64,000 nucleotides of DNA from Stutzerimonas nitrititolerans (GCF_003696285.1 NZ_RFFL01000004.1:62001-126000), one strand, 5' to 3'; counted from the first letter of the stretch, positions 29,731 to 39,637 are shown. Translations and numbers: made by a program. Notes: a model not told the origin generated them from the sequence alone.

Positions 29731-30831
29731 ATGTCGCAAAAATTTCACAATCCAGTCGCGACGTTCTTCGGCAACGACAGCCTGAAAGAAATCCGCACCC
29801 TTACCGAAAACCAGCACGTCGCGCTGGTCACCTTCCCCGAAGCGCGCTCGCTGGGTCTGATCGATCGGGTCCAGGCGTTGCTCGGCGATCGACTGGCCTA
29901 CATCGTCGAGGACGTTCAACCCAATCCCGACGTGGCGCAACTGGCCGGCCTGTACGAACGTTTCTGGCAACAGGCCGGGCACTGCCACACCGTGATAGCA
30001 CTGGGCGGTGGCAGCGCCATCGACACCGCCAAGGCGCTGATCGTCGGCACCCAGAGCGGGCGCTTCAACGAACTACTCGAGTTGCTGGCCGCCGGCCAGG
30101 CCTTCACCCCGGCCCAGGCCAAGAGCCTGATTGCCATTCCCACCACCGCCGGGACCGGCAGCGAGGTGACCCCTTGGGCGACGATCTGGGATTCGGCGAA
30201 CCTGAAGAAGTACTCCCTGCACCTGGAATGCACATGGCCCAAGGCCGCGATCATCGATCCACAGCTGATGCTGACCGTTCCGCGGGGCATCACCGTATCC
30301 ACCGGGCTGGATGCGCTCTCGCACGCGATGGAATCCATCTGGAATGTGAACGCCAACCCGGTATCGGACACCTTCGCCGTATCGGCGATAGGTGATGTGC
30401 TGGCGTGCCTGCCAGCGCTCTGCAAGGACCTGGGCAACCTCGAACTGCGCGCGCGGATGGCCCTGGCAGCAATGAAGGCCGGGCTGGCGTTCTCCAACAC
30501 CAAGACAGCCCTCGCCCACTCGATTTCCTATGAGATGACCCTGCGCCACGGGCTGCCCCACGGCATCGCCTGCTCCTTCACCCTGCCGATGGTCCTGGGG
30601 CTGGCCTGGGGACGCGACCCCGCGCGCGACCAGGTGCTGCAACAGGTGTTCGGCCCCGACCTCGGCACCGCCCAGCAGCGACTGCGGCAATTCCTGCACA
30701 GCCTGGACGTGAAGACCGATTTTTCCGATTACGGCGTCGACGCCAACGAAGCGGAACAGATCGTCGGCTACGCCCTGCTCGGTGCCCGCGGCAAGAACTT
30801 CATCGGCGCCGAACGAAGTCCCGTGCACTGA
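29731..30831 (+). CDS. Phosphonate-associated iron-containing alcohol dehydrogenase
   Basis: 366 residues, group III iron-type ADH. NAD-binding 'GGGSAIDTAKA' (92-102), then the four metal ligands at family spacing: Asp194 and His198 in 'TGLDALSHAME', His263 in 'LAHSISY', His277 in 'LPHG'. It resembles the subfamily found beside phosphonate genes (TIGR03405 type), related to PhpC, which interconverts phosphonoacetaldehyde and 2-hydroxyethylphosphonate. With phnX three genes downstream and no phnW, oxidation of 2-hydroxyethylphosphonate to phosphonoacetaldehyde is my inferred role. GGAG 9 nt before ATG. First gene of the module. Confidence 0.88.
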   Translation: MSQKFHNPVATFFGNDSLKEIRTLTENQHVALVTFPEARSLGLIDRVQALLGDRLAYIVEDVQPNPDVAQLAGLYERFWQQAGHCHTVIALGGGSAIDTAKALIVGTQSGRFNELLELLAAGQAFTPAQAKSLIAIPTTAGTGSEVTPWATIWDSANLKKYSLHLECTWPKAAIIDPQLMLTVPRGITVSTGLDALSHAMESIWNVNANPVSDTFAVSAIGDVLACLPALCKDLGNLELRARMALAAMKAGLAFSNTKTALAHSISYEMTLRHGLPHGIACSFTLPMVLGLAWGRDPARDQVLQQVFGPDLGTAQQRLRQFLHSLDVKTDFSDYGVDANEAEQIVGYALLGARGKNFIGAERSPVH

Positions 30832-30927
30832 TCCGCCAGGGCTCGGCCCTTCCTCGTTATCCCTGCACCTCAAAGTGAGCCGGCGCGCATTGCCGCACGT
30901 CGGTCTATAACAAGAAGGATAAACACG

Positions 30928-32214
30928 ATGACAATCGCAGAAACGCTACCGACCACCTCCAGCAAATCCTTCCGGCGGATGCAATGGCGCATGCTGTTGG
31001 CCGCCATGTTCTGCTACCTGTTCTTCTATACCGGCCGGCAGACGTTCGGCTTCGCCATTCCCGGCATGCAGGAAGAGTTCGGCCTGTCCAAGCAGACGCT
31101 TGGCTGGGTCTCGACGGGAATGCTCTGGGCCTATGCCATCGGCCAGGCGATCAACGGCAACCTGGGCGACAAGTACGGCGGCCGGCGTATGATGAGCGCC
31201 GGCGCGATCCTCTCCTGCGGCGCGAACTGGGTCGTCAGCTTCGCCTCGGGCCTGACCAGCCTGTTCGTACCCTGGGCGCTGAACGGCTATTTCCAGGCGC
31301 TCGGCTGGGCACCGGGGAGCCGACTGCTGTCGAACTGGTGGGCCGTGAGCGAACGGGGCAAGGTGTACGGCTTCTACGTGTTCGCCGCCGGATGTGCCTC
31401 GATCCTGTCCTACGTCACCTCGCTGGTGGTCATCGACGTGCTGCATCTGGAATGGCGCTGGATCTTCCGCCTGCCCGTGCTGCTGATGCTCGCCGGTGGT
31501 ATCTGCTTCTACCTGATCGCCCGGGAAAAACCCGAAGACATGGGCTACGCCCCGGTGGACACGGGGGTCGCGAACGAACAGGACAAGATTCACGAGAGCA
31601 GCGACGGCCAGCAGGAGAGTTCCCGCCAACGCTACCTGGCCGTGCTGAAGAACCCCCGTGTGGCGATTGCCGCCGTGGCGCTCGGCTTCCAGAACGCGGC
31701 CCGCTACGGCCTGATCATCTGGGTACCGGTGCACTTCATCGGCAGCGACTGGAAAAGCGGCGACTCCTGGCTGAACCCGACCTGGATCACGGTCGCGCTG
31801 CCGGTAGGCATGGCCGTGGGCGCACTCAGCAACGGCTGGATTTCGGACAAGCTGTTCGGCTCCAAGCGCTACCTGGCGATCATGCTCTACATGGTCCTCG
31901 GTGCGCTGACCAGCCTGTGGATGTGGAACCTGCCCGGCCATAGCATGATCAGCCTGGTGGCCCTGTTCCTGTGCGGCTTCTTCGTCTACGGCCCGGCATC
32001 ATCGTTCTGGGCGCTGTGCCCCGACCTGGTGGGCGCCAAGCGCGCCGGCACCGCCACCGGCATCATGAACTTCTCGTCCTATCTGTTCGCCGGGCTGGCC
32101 GAGCCGCTGATCGGACATATCCTGGACCTGAGCGGCAACACCTCGCCGATCTTCCTGGTCGTCACCACAGCGTGCCTGCTGAGCGCGACCGTCGCCTACT
32201 TCGTCAAACGCTGA
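30928..32214 (+). CDS. MFS transporter of the organophosphate:phosphate antiporter type
   Basis: 428 residues, about 12 membrane segments. N-terminal 'YLFFYTGRQTFGFAIPGMQEEFGLS' and 'NGNLGDKYGGRR' match the OPA family (GlpT, UhpT, PgtP), whose members exchange organophosphates for phosphate. Its place between the alcohol dehydrogenase and phnX suggests uptake of a phosphonate, possibly 2-hydroxyethylphosphonate; substrate is inferred from context only. The stop codon is 14 bp before the LysR start. Confidence 0.88.
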   Translation: MTIAETLPTTSSKSFRRMQWRMLLAAMFCYLFFYTGRQTFGFAIPGMQEEFGLSKQTLGWVSTGMLWAYAIGQAINGNLGDKYGGRRMMSAGAILSCGANWVVSFASGLTSLFVPWALNGYFQALGWAPGSRLLSNWWAVSERGKVYGFYVFAAGCASILSYVTSLVVIDVLHLEWRWIFRLPVLLMLAGGICFYLIAREKPEDMGYAPVDTGVANEQDKIHESSDGQQESSRQRYLAVLKNPRVAIAAVALGFQNAARYGLIIWVPVHFIGSDWKSGDSWLNPTWITVALPVGMAVGALSNGWISDKLFGSKRYLAIMLYMVLGALTSLWMWNLPGHSMISLVALFLCGFFVYGPASSFWALCPDLVGAKRAGTATGIMNFSSYLFAGLAEPLIGHILDLSGNTSPIFLVVTTACLLSATVAYFVKR

Positions 32215-32228
32215 GCAGGGGCCGAGGC

Positions 32229-33149
32229 ATGTACCAATACCACAAGTGGCTTCGCTCCTTTCACGCGGTGGCCCGAACCGGCAGTTTCACCCAGGCGGCG
32301 CTGTTCCTCAGCCTGGGCCAGCCCACGGTGAGCGAGCAGGTCACCGCGCTGGAGCGCAAATTCGCCGTGGAGCTGTTTCACCGCCGCGGCAGGAATACGG
32401 TGCTGACTGATGCGGGACAGCAGCTGTACGCCATCACCCAGGGGATCTTCGGCCAGGAGGACGAAGCGCTCCAGCTGCTACAGAGCTTCCATCAGAAAAA
32501 GAAGGGGCTGGTGCGCATAGGGGCCGTATCGCCACCCATCGCCATGAGCCTCACCTACGAGCTGATGCGCCGTCACCCGGAGATCGAGGTCGGCACCTCG
32601 TTCACCACCGAAGCCGAAACCCTGGAGCGCCTGTACAACTTCGATATCGATGTGGCGATCCTGGCGCTGACCGATGTCGATCGACGCCTGCATACCCAGC
32701 TGTACCAGACCCATCCGATCGTCGCCGTGGTGCGCAGCGATCACCCCTGGGTCACGCAGCAAAGCGTCGACCTGCGAGAAGTCGAAGGCCAGGCGGTGGT
32801 CCTGCGCGAGCAGGGATCGCGCACGCGCCAACTGGTCGAAAACGCTTGCCAGGCCAAGGGCATAGCACTGAACTGCGTGATGCAGCTCAACAGCCGCGAA
32901 GCCATCGTGCACAGCATCGCCCAGGGCATCGGCATCGGCTTCGTCTCGGCGGTCGAGTACGCGGAACTTCCCGGAACCCGGGCCATCCGTTTCGCCGGCG
33001 ACCCGCTGCATATCGACTACTTCCTCTGCTGCCTCGCCGTGCGCCGCAACCGCGCGCTGATCGCCGATCTGTTCAATACCCGCCCCGGCGCCGACCCACC
33101 CCGCAGCGAGGCCACCCAGGCCACCGATCCGGCAACCAAACCAGACTGA
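32229..33149 (+). CDS. LysR-family transcriptional regulator of the phosphonate module
   Basis: 306 residues. N-terminal winged helix '[32 protein letters not shown]' (11-42) and a LysR substrate domain ('[21 protein letters not shown]'). It resembles regulators annotated next to phnWX genes. Unlike most LysR genes it lies inside and co-directional with its likely targets; the dyad at 29618-29636 is a candidate site. ATG at 32229 with GGGGCCGAGG upstream. The C-terminal tail is Pro/Thr-rich and poorly conserved. Confidence 0.9.
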   Translation: MYQYHKWLRSFHAVARTGSFTQAALFLSLGQPTVSEQVTALERKFAVELFHRRGRNTVLTDAGQQLYAITQGIFGQEDEALQLLQSFHQKKKGLVRIGAVSPPIAMSLTYELMRRHPEIEVGTSFTTEAETLERLYNFDIDVAILALTDVDRRLHTQLYQTHPIVAVVRSDHPWVTQQSVDLREVEGQAVVLREQGSRTRQLVENACQAKGIALNCVMQLNSREAIVHSIAQGIGIGFVSAVEYAELPGTRAIRFAGDPLHIDYFLCCLAVRRNRALIADLFNTRPGADPPRSEATQATDPATKPD

Positions 33150-33169
33150 ATCATCCTTGGAGTAGAACA

Positions 33170-33997
33170 ATGAACTATCAACAACCCACACAACTGCAGG
33201 CCGCCATTCTCGATTGGGCCGGCACGGTCGTCGACTTCGGTTCCTTCGCACCGACCCAGATTTTCGTCGAGGCCTTTGCCGAGTTCGGCGTGCAGGTCAG
33301 CCTGGAAGAGGCTCGCGGCCCCATGGGCATGGGGAAATGGGATCACATCCGGACCCTGTGCAACGTCCCCGAAATTGCCGAGCGCTATCGCGCCGCCTTC
33401 GGCCACCTGCCCAGCGACGAGGATGTCACCGCCATCTACGAACGTTTCATGCCGCTGCAGATCGCCAAGATTGGCGAGCATTCGGCACTGATTCCCGGCG
33501 CGCTGGAAACCATTGGGCAGTTGCGTGAAAAAGGCCTGAAGATCGGTTCCTGCTCCGGCTACCCCGCCGTGGTGATGGAAAAGGTCGTGCAACTGGCCGC
33601 CACCAACGGCTACGTGGCCGACCATGTGGTGGCGACCGACGAAGTGCCCAATGGAAGACCACACCCGGCCCAGGCACTGGCCAACGTGATCGCGCTGGGC
33701 ATCAGCGACGTCGCCGCCTGCGTCAAGGTCGACGACACGACACCGGGCATTCTGGAGGGCCGCAGCGCCGGCATGTGGACCGTCGCCCTGCTCTGTTCCG
33801 GCAATGCGCTGGGCCTGGACTACGCTGCCTACAAGGCGCTACCGGCCGAAAAGCTCGCAGCGGAGCGAGCTCGCATCGCACAGCAGTTCGAAGCGTCGCG
33901 GCCACACTACATGATCGACACCATTGCCGACCTGCCGGCCGTGGTGGAGGAGATCAACGGTCGACTGAAACGAGGTGAAATGCCGCAAGCCGGCTAA
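33170..33997 (+). CDS. phnX: Phosphonoacetaldehyde hydrolase
   Basis: 275 residues. HAD-superfamily phosphonatase that cleaves phosphonoacetaldehyde to acetaldehyde and phosphate. Nucleophile Asp15 in 'LDWAGTVVD'; Schiff-base Lys56 in 'GMGKWDHIR'; 'CSGYPAVVM' (motif II) and '[13 protein letters not shown]' (motif IV) complete the site. The start ATG at 33170 has TTGGAG upstream, 20 bp after the LysR stop. The usual partner aminotransferase phnW is absent here, so the aldehyde must come from another reaction. Confidence 0.96.
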   Translation: MNYQQPTQLQAAILDWAGTVVDFGSFAPTQIFVEAFAEFGVQVSLEEARGPMGMGKWDHIRTLCNVPEIAERYRAAFGHLPSDEDVTAIYERFMPLQIAKIGEHSALIPGALETIGQLREKGLKIGSCSGYPAVVMEKVVQLAATNGYVADHVVATDEVPNGRPHPAQALANVIALGISDVAACVKVDDTTPGILEGRSAGMWTVALLCSGNALGLDYAAYKALPAEKLAAERARIAQQFEASRPHYMIDTIADLPAVVEEINGRLKRGEMPQAG

Positions 33998-34133
33998 GCT
34001 TGCTGATGCGGTCACACTGATTTTTCACGTGGTTTGACGCCGGTATCGAGCCAGGGCGTCATCCCATCGCGGCTCGCAGCACGCTCCGAGTCAGCGTGCT
34101 GCCCCTTCCCACTCCACAAGAGAGATCGCCGTC

Positions 34134-35654
34134 ATGATTTACGCAAAACCCGGTACGCCTGGCGCCGTCCTGTCCCTCGAAGCGCGCTACGGCAACTACA
34201 TCGGTGGCGAATTCACCGCCCCGGTCAACGGTGAATATTTCGTCAATACCAGCCCGGTCGATGGTTCGGTCATCGGCGAATTCCCCCGCTCCGACGCCGC
34301 CGACATCGAAAAGGCGCTGGACGCCGCCCACGCCGCCGCGGACGCCTGGGGCAAGACCAGCGTGCAGGCCCGTTCGCTGATCCTGCTGAAGATCGCCGAT
34401 CGCATCGAAGCCAACCTGGAAAAGCTCGCCGTCGCCGAAACCTGGGACAACGGCAAGGCGGTGCGCGAGACACTGAACGCCGACATCCCGCTGGCGGCCG
34501 ACCACTTCCGCTACTTCGCCGGCTGTATCCGCGCCCAGGAAGGCACCAGCGCCGAGATCGACGAACACACCGCGGCCTACCATTTCCATGAACCGCTGGG
34601 CGTGGTCGGGCAGATCATCCCGTGGAACTTCCCGATCCTGATGGCCTGCTGGAAGCTCGCCCCGGCCCTGGCCGCCGGCAACTGCGTGGTCCTGAAGCCC
34701 GCCGAACAGACTCCGCTGGGCATCACCGTTCTGGTCGAACTGATCGGCGACCTGCTGCCGCCGGGCGTACTCAACATCGTCCAGGGCTTCGGCAAGGAAG
34801 CGGGCGAGGCACTGGCCAGCAACAAACGCATCGCCAAGATCGCCTTCACCGGCTCCACCCCGGTGGGCTCGCACATCATGAAGCTGGCGGCCGAGAACAT
34901 CATCCCGAGCACCGTCGAGCTGGGCGGCAAGAGCCCGAACATCTACTTCGAAGACATCATGCAGGCCGAACCGACCTTCATCGAGAAGGCCGCCGAAGGG
35001 CTGGTGCTGGGCTTCTTCAACCAGGGCGAGGTCTGCACCTGTCCGTCGCGGGCGCTGGTACAGGAATCCATCTACTCCTCCTTCATGGACGTGGTGATGA
35101 AGAAGGTCGCGCAGATCAAGCGCGGCGACCCGCTGGACACCGACACCATGGTCGGCGCTCAGGCCAGCCAGCAGCAATTCGACAAGATCGTCGGCTACCT
35201 GGAGATCGCCCGCCAGGAAGGCGCCGAGGTGCTGACCGGCGGCGGTGTGGAGAAACTCGAGGGCTCGCTCGCGTCGGGTTACTACATCCAGCCGACGCTG
35301 CTCAAGGGGCACAACAAGATGCGCGTGTTCCAGGAGGAGATCTTCGGCCCGGTGATCGGCGTGGCCACCTTCAAGGACGAGGCCGAGGCACTGGCCATCG
35401 CCAACGACACTGAGTTCGGCCTGGGCGCCGGCGTCTGGACCCGCGACATCAACCGCGCCTACCGCATGGGTCGCGGGATCAAGGCCGGACGGGTGTGGAC
35501 CAACTGCTACCACCTGTACCCGGCGCATGCCGCGTTCGGTGGCTACAAGAAGTCCGGTGTCGGTCGCGAAACCCACAAGATGATCCTCGACCATTACCAG
35601 CAGACCAAGAACCTGCTGATCAGCTACGACATCAACCCGCTGGGCTTCTTCTGA
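34134..35654 (+). CDS. NAD-dependent acetaldehyde dehydrogenase (ExaC/AldB-like)
   Basis: 506 residues. Aldehyde dehydrogenase with '[21 protein letters not shown]' (about 164-184), 'FTGSTPVG', catalytic Glu in 'VELGGKSPN' (about 263) and catalytic Cys in '[12 protein letters not shown]' (about 302). Converts acetaldehyde to acetate. It corresponds in position to PA4022 of the P. aeruginosa ethanolamine cluster. Here it lies 136 bp after phnX and 190 bp before the ethanolamine permease, so acetaldehyde from both routes can feed it. Confidence 0.94.
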   Translation: MIYAKPGTPGAVLSLEARYGNYIGGEFTAPVNGEYFVNTSPVDGSVIGEFPRSDAADIEKALDAAHAAADAWGKTSVQARSLILLKIADRIEANLEKLAVAETWDNGKAVRETLNADIPLAADHFRYFAGCIRAQEGTSAEIDEHTAAYHFHEPLGVVGQIIPWNFPILMACWKLAPALAAGNCVVLKPAEQTPLGITVLVELIGDLLPPGVLNIVQGFGKEAGEALASNKRIAKIAFTGSTPVGSHIMKLAAENIIPSTVELGGKSPNIYFEDIMQAEPTFIEKAAEGLVLGFFNQGEVCTCPSRALVQESIYSSFMDVVMKKVAQIKRGDPLDTDTMVGAQASQQQFDKIVGYLEIARQEGAEVLTGGGVEKLEGSLASGYYIQPTLLKGHNKMRVFQEEIFGPVIGVATFKDEAEALAIANDTEFGLGAGVWTRDINRAYRMGRGIKAGRVWTNCYHLYPAHAAFGGYKKSGVGRETHKMILDHYQQTKNLLISYDINPLGFF

Positions 35655-35660
35655 AGCACC

Positions 35661-35686
35661 GCGCGGGCGGCGCCGGCCGCCCGCGC
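35661..35686 (+). terminator. Strong GC hairpin after the aldehyde dehydrogenase
   Basis: GCGCGGGCGGC / GCCGCCCGCGC, an 11-bp perfect stem with a GCCG loop, 7 bp after the stop codon. No U-run follows, so it is more likely an mRNA 3'-end or processing structure than an intrinsic terminator. Confidence 0.5.
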
Positions 35687-35794
35687 TCGAACAAGACACC
35701 TGCCGGGCGCCGTCATGGTGCCGTGGAGCCCGGAAAGGTGCGTTCCTGCCGCACTCTGCAGACAAAACGCGCCGAACCTACAGGTTCTGGCGCA

Positions 35795-35810
35795 GGGCAT
35801 GACGCTTGCT
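35795..35810 (+). promoter_or_regulatory. Candidate sigma-54 promoter of the ethanolamine genes
   Basis: GGGCAT-N5-TTGCT compares with the consensus TGGCAC-N5-TTGCW; the GG and GC pair is at the correct 10-bp spacing. It ends 35 bp before the permease start. In P. aeruginosa the ethanolamine cluster is known to be sigma-54/EatR dependent. Confidence 0.5.
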
Positions 35811-35844
35811 AGGGAGAGTTGCCAACCACCTGCGAGGAACGATC

Positions 35845-37293
35845 ATGGCTCTCGAACACAGCAGTTCCACGTCACCGCAACATGCCGTCGACTTCGAAGC
35901 CGTCGGCAGCAGCTACTTCCAGGAACGCGAACTCAAGAAAGGCGCCGCCGGCTGGGTGCTGCTGGTCGGCCTCGGCGTCGCCTACGTGATTTCCGGCGAC
36001 TACGCCGGCTGGAACTTCGGCCTGGCGCAAGGCGGCTGGGGCGGGTTGTTCATCGCCACGCTGCTGATGGCCACCATGTACTTGTGCATGTGCTTCTCCC
36101 TCGCCGAGCTGTCGTCGATGGTGCCCACGGCAGGCGGCGGCTACGGCTTCGCCCGCACGGCGTTCGGCCCGCTGGGCGGCTTTCTCACCGGCACGGCGAT
36201 CCTCATCGAATATGCCATCGCACCGGCGGCCATCGCGGTGTTCATCGGCGCCTACTGCGAATCGCTGTTCGGTATCGGCGGCTGGATGGTCTACCTCGCC
36301 TTCTACATCGTCTTCATCGGCATCCACATCTTCGGCGTCGGCGAGGCGCTCAAGCTGATGTTCATCATCACCGCCGTCGCCGCGCTGGCGCTGGGCGTGT
36401 TCATCGTGGCGATGGTGCCGCACTTCTCGGTGGCCAATCTGATGGACATTGCACCCACCACGGCAGCGGGTGCCAGCGCCTTCCTGCCGTTCGGCTACGT
36501 CGGCATCTGGGCGGCGATTCCCTATGCCATCTGGTTCTTCCTCGCCGTCGAAGGCGTGCCGCTGGCCGCCGAGGAAACCAAGAATCCGCAACGCGACATG
36601 CCGCGCGGGCTGATCGGCGCCATGCTGGTGCTGTTGGCCTTCGCCGGGCTGATCCTGCTGGTCGGACCGGGTGGCGCCGGCTCCAGCACGCTGATCGAAT
36701 CAGGCAACCCGCTGGTGGAAGCGCTGACCACCGCCTACGGCTCGTCCACCTGGATGAGCGGCTTCGTCAACCTGGTCGGCCTGGCCGGACTGATCGCCAG
36801 TTTCTTCTCGATCATCTTCGCCTACTCGCGGCAGATCTTCGCGCTGTCGCGGGCCGGCTACTTGCCGCGCAAGCTGTCGCTGACCAACCGCAACAAGGTA
36901 CCGGTGCTGGCGCTGGTGATCCCCGGCCTGGTCGGCTTCGCCCTTTCGCTGACCGGCCAGGGCGACCTGCTGATCCTGGTGGCGGTGTTCGGCGCGACCA
37001 TTTCCTACGTGCTGATGATGGCTTCGCACATCACCCTGCGCCTGCGCCGCCCGGACATGCATCGCCCGTACAGGACGCCCGGCGGCATCTTCACCTCGGG
37101 CGTCGCCCTAGTGCTGGCGTGCATTGCCGTGATCGCGGGCTTCCTGGTGGACCCGCGCGTGGTGGTCGGCGCGGCGATCATCTACGGCATCTTCATTGCC
37201 TACTTCGCCTTCTACAGCCGCCACCACCTGGTAGCCGGCACGCCGGAAGAGGAGTTCGCGGCAATCGAGAAAGCCGAGGCGGCGCTGCACTGA
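35845..37293 (+). CDS. eat: Ethanolamine permease (APC superfamily)
   Basis: 482 residues with about 12 membrane segments. 'LKKGAAGWVLLVGLGVAYVISGDYAGWNFGL' at the N-terminus and 'VPTAGGGYGFARTAFGPLGGFLTG' are typical of the Eat ethanolamine permease family. It imports ethanolamine for EutBC. The ATG at 35845 has GAGGA 7 nt upstream; an earlier in-frame start lies before the ribosome site. EutB follows after only 9 bp. Confidence 0.93.
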   Translation: MALEHSSSTSPQHAVDFEAVGSSYFQERELKKGAAGWVLLVGLGVAYVISGDYAGWNFGLAQGGWGGLFIATLLMATMYLCMCFSLAELSSMVPTAGGGYGFARTAFGPLGGFLTGTAILIEYAIAPAAIAVFIGAYCESLFGIGGWMVYLAFYIVFIGIHIFGVGEALKLMFIITAVAALALGVFIVAMVPHFSVANLMDIAPTTAAGASAFLPFGYVGIWAAIPYAIWFFLAVEGVPLAAEETKNPQRDMPRGLIGAMLVLLAFAGLILLVGPGGAGSSTLIESGNPLVEALTTAYGSSTWMSGFVNLVGLAGLIASFFSIIFAYSRQIFALSRAGYLPRKLSLTNRNKVPVLALVIPGLVGFALSLTGQGDLLILVAVFGATISYVLMMASHITLRLRRPDMHRPYRTPGGIFTSGVALVLACIAVIAGFLVDPRVVVGAAIIYGIFIAYFAFYSRHHLVAGTPEEEFAAIEKAEAALH

Positions 37294-37302
37294 GGAGGCG
37301 AT

Positions 37303-38694
37303 ATGGGCTACTCGCACGACGTAGGCGGCACCACCTGGCGCTTCGACGACCTGCGCGAGCTGATGGCCAAGGCCAGCCCGGCGCGCTCCGGCGACCTGCT
37401 CGCCGGGGTTGCCGCCGGCAGCGATGCCGAGCGCGTGGCGGCGCAGATGTGCCTGGCCGAGGTGCCGCTCAGGCGTTTTCTCGACGAGGCGCTGATCCCC
37501 TACGAAGAGGACGAAGTCACCCGGCTGATCATCGACAGCCATGATGCCGCCGCTTTCGCGCCGGTCAGCCATTTGACCGTGGGGGATTTTCGCAACTGGC
37601 TGCTTGGCGATGAGGCCGACGGCGCCGCGCTGGCGGCCCTGGCGCCGGGGCTGACGCCGGAAATGGTGGCGGCGGTGTCGAAGATCATGCGCGTGCAGGA
37701 CCTGATCCTGGTGGCGCAGAAGCCGCGGGTGGTGACGCGCTTTCGCAACACCATCGGCCTGCCGGGGCGGATGTCCACCCGCCTGCAACCCAACCACCCC
37801 ACCGACGACGGTGCCGGCATCGCCGCGAGCATCCTCGACGGCCTGCTCTACGGCAACGGCGACGCGGTGATCGGCATCAACCCGGCCACCGACAGCACCG
37901 CCGGCATCTGCGAGCTGCTGAAGATGCTCGACGCCATCATCCAGCGCTACGAGATCCCAACCCAGGGCTGCATCCTGACCCACGTCACCACCTCCATCGC
38001 CGCCATCGAGCGCGGAGCGCCGCTGGACCTAGTGTTCCAGTCGATCGCCGGCACCGAGGCGGCCAACGCCAGCTTCGGCATCAGCCTGGCGACCTTGCAG
38101 GAAGGCTACGAAGCCGGGCTTTCACAGAAACGCGGCACGCTCGGCGACAACTTGATGTACTTCGAGACCGGCCAGGGCAGCGCACTGTCGGCGGGCGCCC
38201 ACCATGGCCTCGACCAGCAGACCTGCGAAGCCCGCGCCTATGCCGTGGCGCGCCGCTTCAAGCCGCTGCTGGTGAATACCGTGGTCGGCTTCATCGGCCC
38301 GGAGTATCTGTTCGACGGCAAGCAGATCATCCGCGCCGGGCTGGAGGACCACTTCTGCGGCAAGCTGCTGGGCGTGCCCATGGGTTGCGACATCTGCTAC
38401 ACCAACCACGCCGAAGCCGACCAGGACGACATGGACATGTTGCTGACCCTGCTCGGCGCGGCCGGCATCAACTTCATCATGGGCATCCCGGGTTCGGACG
38501 ACGTAATGCTCAACTACCAGACCACCTCCTTCCACGATGCGCTCTACGTGCGCCAGGTGCTGGGCCTCAGGGCCGCGCCGGAATTCGAGGCGTGGCTGGC
38601 GAAGATGGACATCCTGCGCCAGGACGGCAATCGCCTGCGCCTGGGCCCCGAGCTGCCCGAGCCATTTCGCCGGGCACTGGAGCAACTGGCATGA
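37303..38694 (+). CDS. eutB: Ethanolamine ammonia-lyase large subunit
   Basis: 463 residues, normal length. Adenosylcobalamin-dependent conversion of ethanolamine to acetaldehyde and ammonia. TIM-barrel catalytic subunit with 'RFRNTIGLPGRMSTRLQPNHPTDD' (about 147-170), 'YFETGQGSALSAGAHHG' and 'GCDICYTNHAEADQDDMDML'. TGAGGAGG precedes the ATG. No carboxysome-like shell genes are nearby, so this is the simple non-compartment pathway of Pseudomonas. Confidence 0.97.
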   Translation: MGYSHDVGGTTWRFDDLRELMAKASPARSGDLLAGVAAGSDAERVAAQMCLAEVPLRRFLDEALIPYEEDEVTRLIIDSHDAAAFAPVSHLTVGDFRNWLLGDEADGAALAALAPGLTPEMVAAVSKIMRVQDLILVAQKPRVVTRFRNTIGLPGRMSTRLQPNHPTDDGAGIAASILDGLLYGNGDAVIGINPATDSTAGICELLKMLDAIIQRYEIPTQGCILTHVTTSIAAIERGAPLDLVFQSIAGTEAANASFGISLATLQEGYEAGLSQKRGTLGDNLMYFETGQGSALSAGAHHGLDQQTCEARAYAVARRFKPLLVNTVVGFIGPEYLFDGKQIIRAGLEDHFCGKLLGVPMGCDICYTNHAEADQDDMDMLLTLLGAAGINFIMGIPGSDDVMLNYQTTSFHDALYVRQVLGLRAAPEFEAWLAKMDILRQDGNRLRLGPELPEPFRRALEQLA

Positions 38695-38722
38695 ACCACT
38701 CCGCCGACGCCACCTGCATCCC

Positions 38723-38811
38723 GGTGGAAAACGCTGCGCGGTTTTCCCCCCTACGCCGGCACACCCACCGCAGCCGTAGGGTGGAAAACGACCGCAGGTC
38801 TTTTCCACGCG
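38723..38811. repeat. Paired inverted repeat between eutB and eutC
   Basis: Two hairpins, GGTGGAAAACGC...GCGGTTTTCC and GTAGGGTGGAAAACGACC...GGTCTTTTCCAC, facing each other as at 28007-28085. It fills most of the 148-bp eutB-eutC gap. Confidence 0.8.
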
Positions 38812-38842
38812 TCTGGCCGTGATACCTGAAAACGAGGTAGCC

Positions 38843-39637
38843 ATGCCCTCCCATCCCCCCACCACGCCCAACCCCTGGCAACACCTGCGCCAGCTCACCC
38901 CGGCGCGCATCGCCCTCGGTCGCGCCGGCACCAGCCTGCCCACCCGCGCGCAGCTGGACTTCCAGTTCGCCCACGCCCAGGCGCGCGACGCCGTGCACCT
39001 GCCGCTGGACAGCGAAGCGCTGTTGCACGCCCTGCAGCAACATGAGCTGGATTGCCTGCGCCTGCACAGTGCCGCCGCCGACCGACAGCTCTACCTGCAA
39101 CGCCCGGACCTGGGCCGGCGCCTGGACGAACCCAGCGCCGCGCGGCTGGATGAGCTCGATCAACCAGCCTGCGACCTCGCCCTGGTGATCGCCGACGGCC
39201 TCTCGGCGCTGGCCGTGCAGCGCCACGCTCTGCCGATGGCGCTGAAGATCGTCGAACACTGCCGCAGCGAAGGCTGGTCGCTGGGCCCGATCAGCCTCGT
39301 CGAACAAGGCCGTGTGGCCATTGCTGACGAGATCGGCCAGCGACTCGAGGCGCGTATGACGGTGATCCTGCTGGGCGAACGCCCCGGCCTCAGCTCGCCG
39401 GACAGCCTGGGCCTCTACTTCACCTGGGCGCCACAAGTCGGCCGCCACGACGCCCAGCGCAACTGCATCTCCAACATCCGCCCCGAAGGTCTCGCCTACA
39501 ACCTCGCCGCGCACCGTCTGCTGTATCTGATGCGCGAAGCCTGCCGCCGCCAGCTCTCCGGCGTGCAACTGAAGGACGAAGCCGAGGTACCGACGCTGGA
39601 CGGCACGTCCCGCGCCGGCAACTTCCTGCTCGGCTGA
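38843..39637 (+). CDS. eutC: Ethanolamine ammonia-lyase small subunit
   Basis: 264 residues. Binds EutB and contributes to the cobalamin site. Typical sequences '[31 protein letters not shown]' and '[18 protein letters not shown]' (about 180) and '[11 protein letters not shown]'. ATG at 38843 with GAGG 6 nt upstream. Its separation from eutB by a repeat pair is unusual, since eutB and eutC are normally close. It converges on the PhoD gene with 5 bp between stop codons. Confidence 0.95.
   Translation: MPSHPPTTPNPWQHLRQLTPARIALGRAGTSLPTRAQLDFQFAHAQARDAVHLPLDSEALLHALQQHELDCLRLHSAAADRQLYLQRPDLGRRLDEPSAARLDELDQPACDLALVIADGLSALAVQRHALPMALKIVEHCRSEGWSLGPISLVEQGRVAIADEIGQRLEARMTVILLGERPGLSSPDSLGLYFTWAPQVGRHDAQRNCISNIRPEGLAYNLAAHRLLYLMREACRRQLSGVQLKDEAEVPTLDGTSRAGNFLLG

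Noticed and set aside
33998..34133. Sigma-54 promoter before the aldehyde dehydrogenase
   Set aside because: A GG-N10-GC pair exists (GGCTCGCAGCACGC) but the flanking bases fit poorly.
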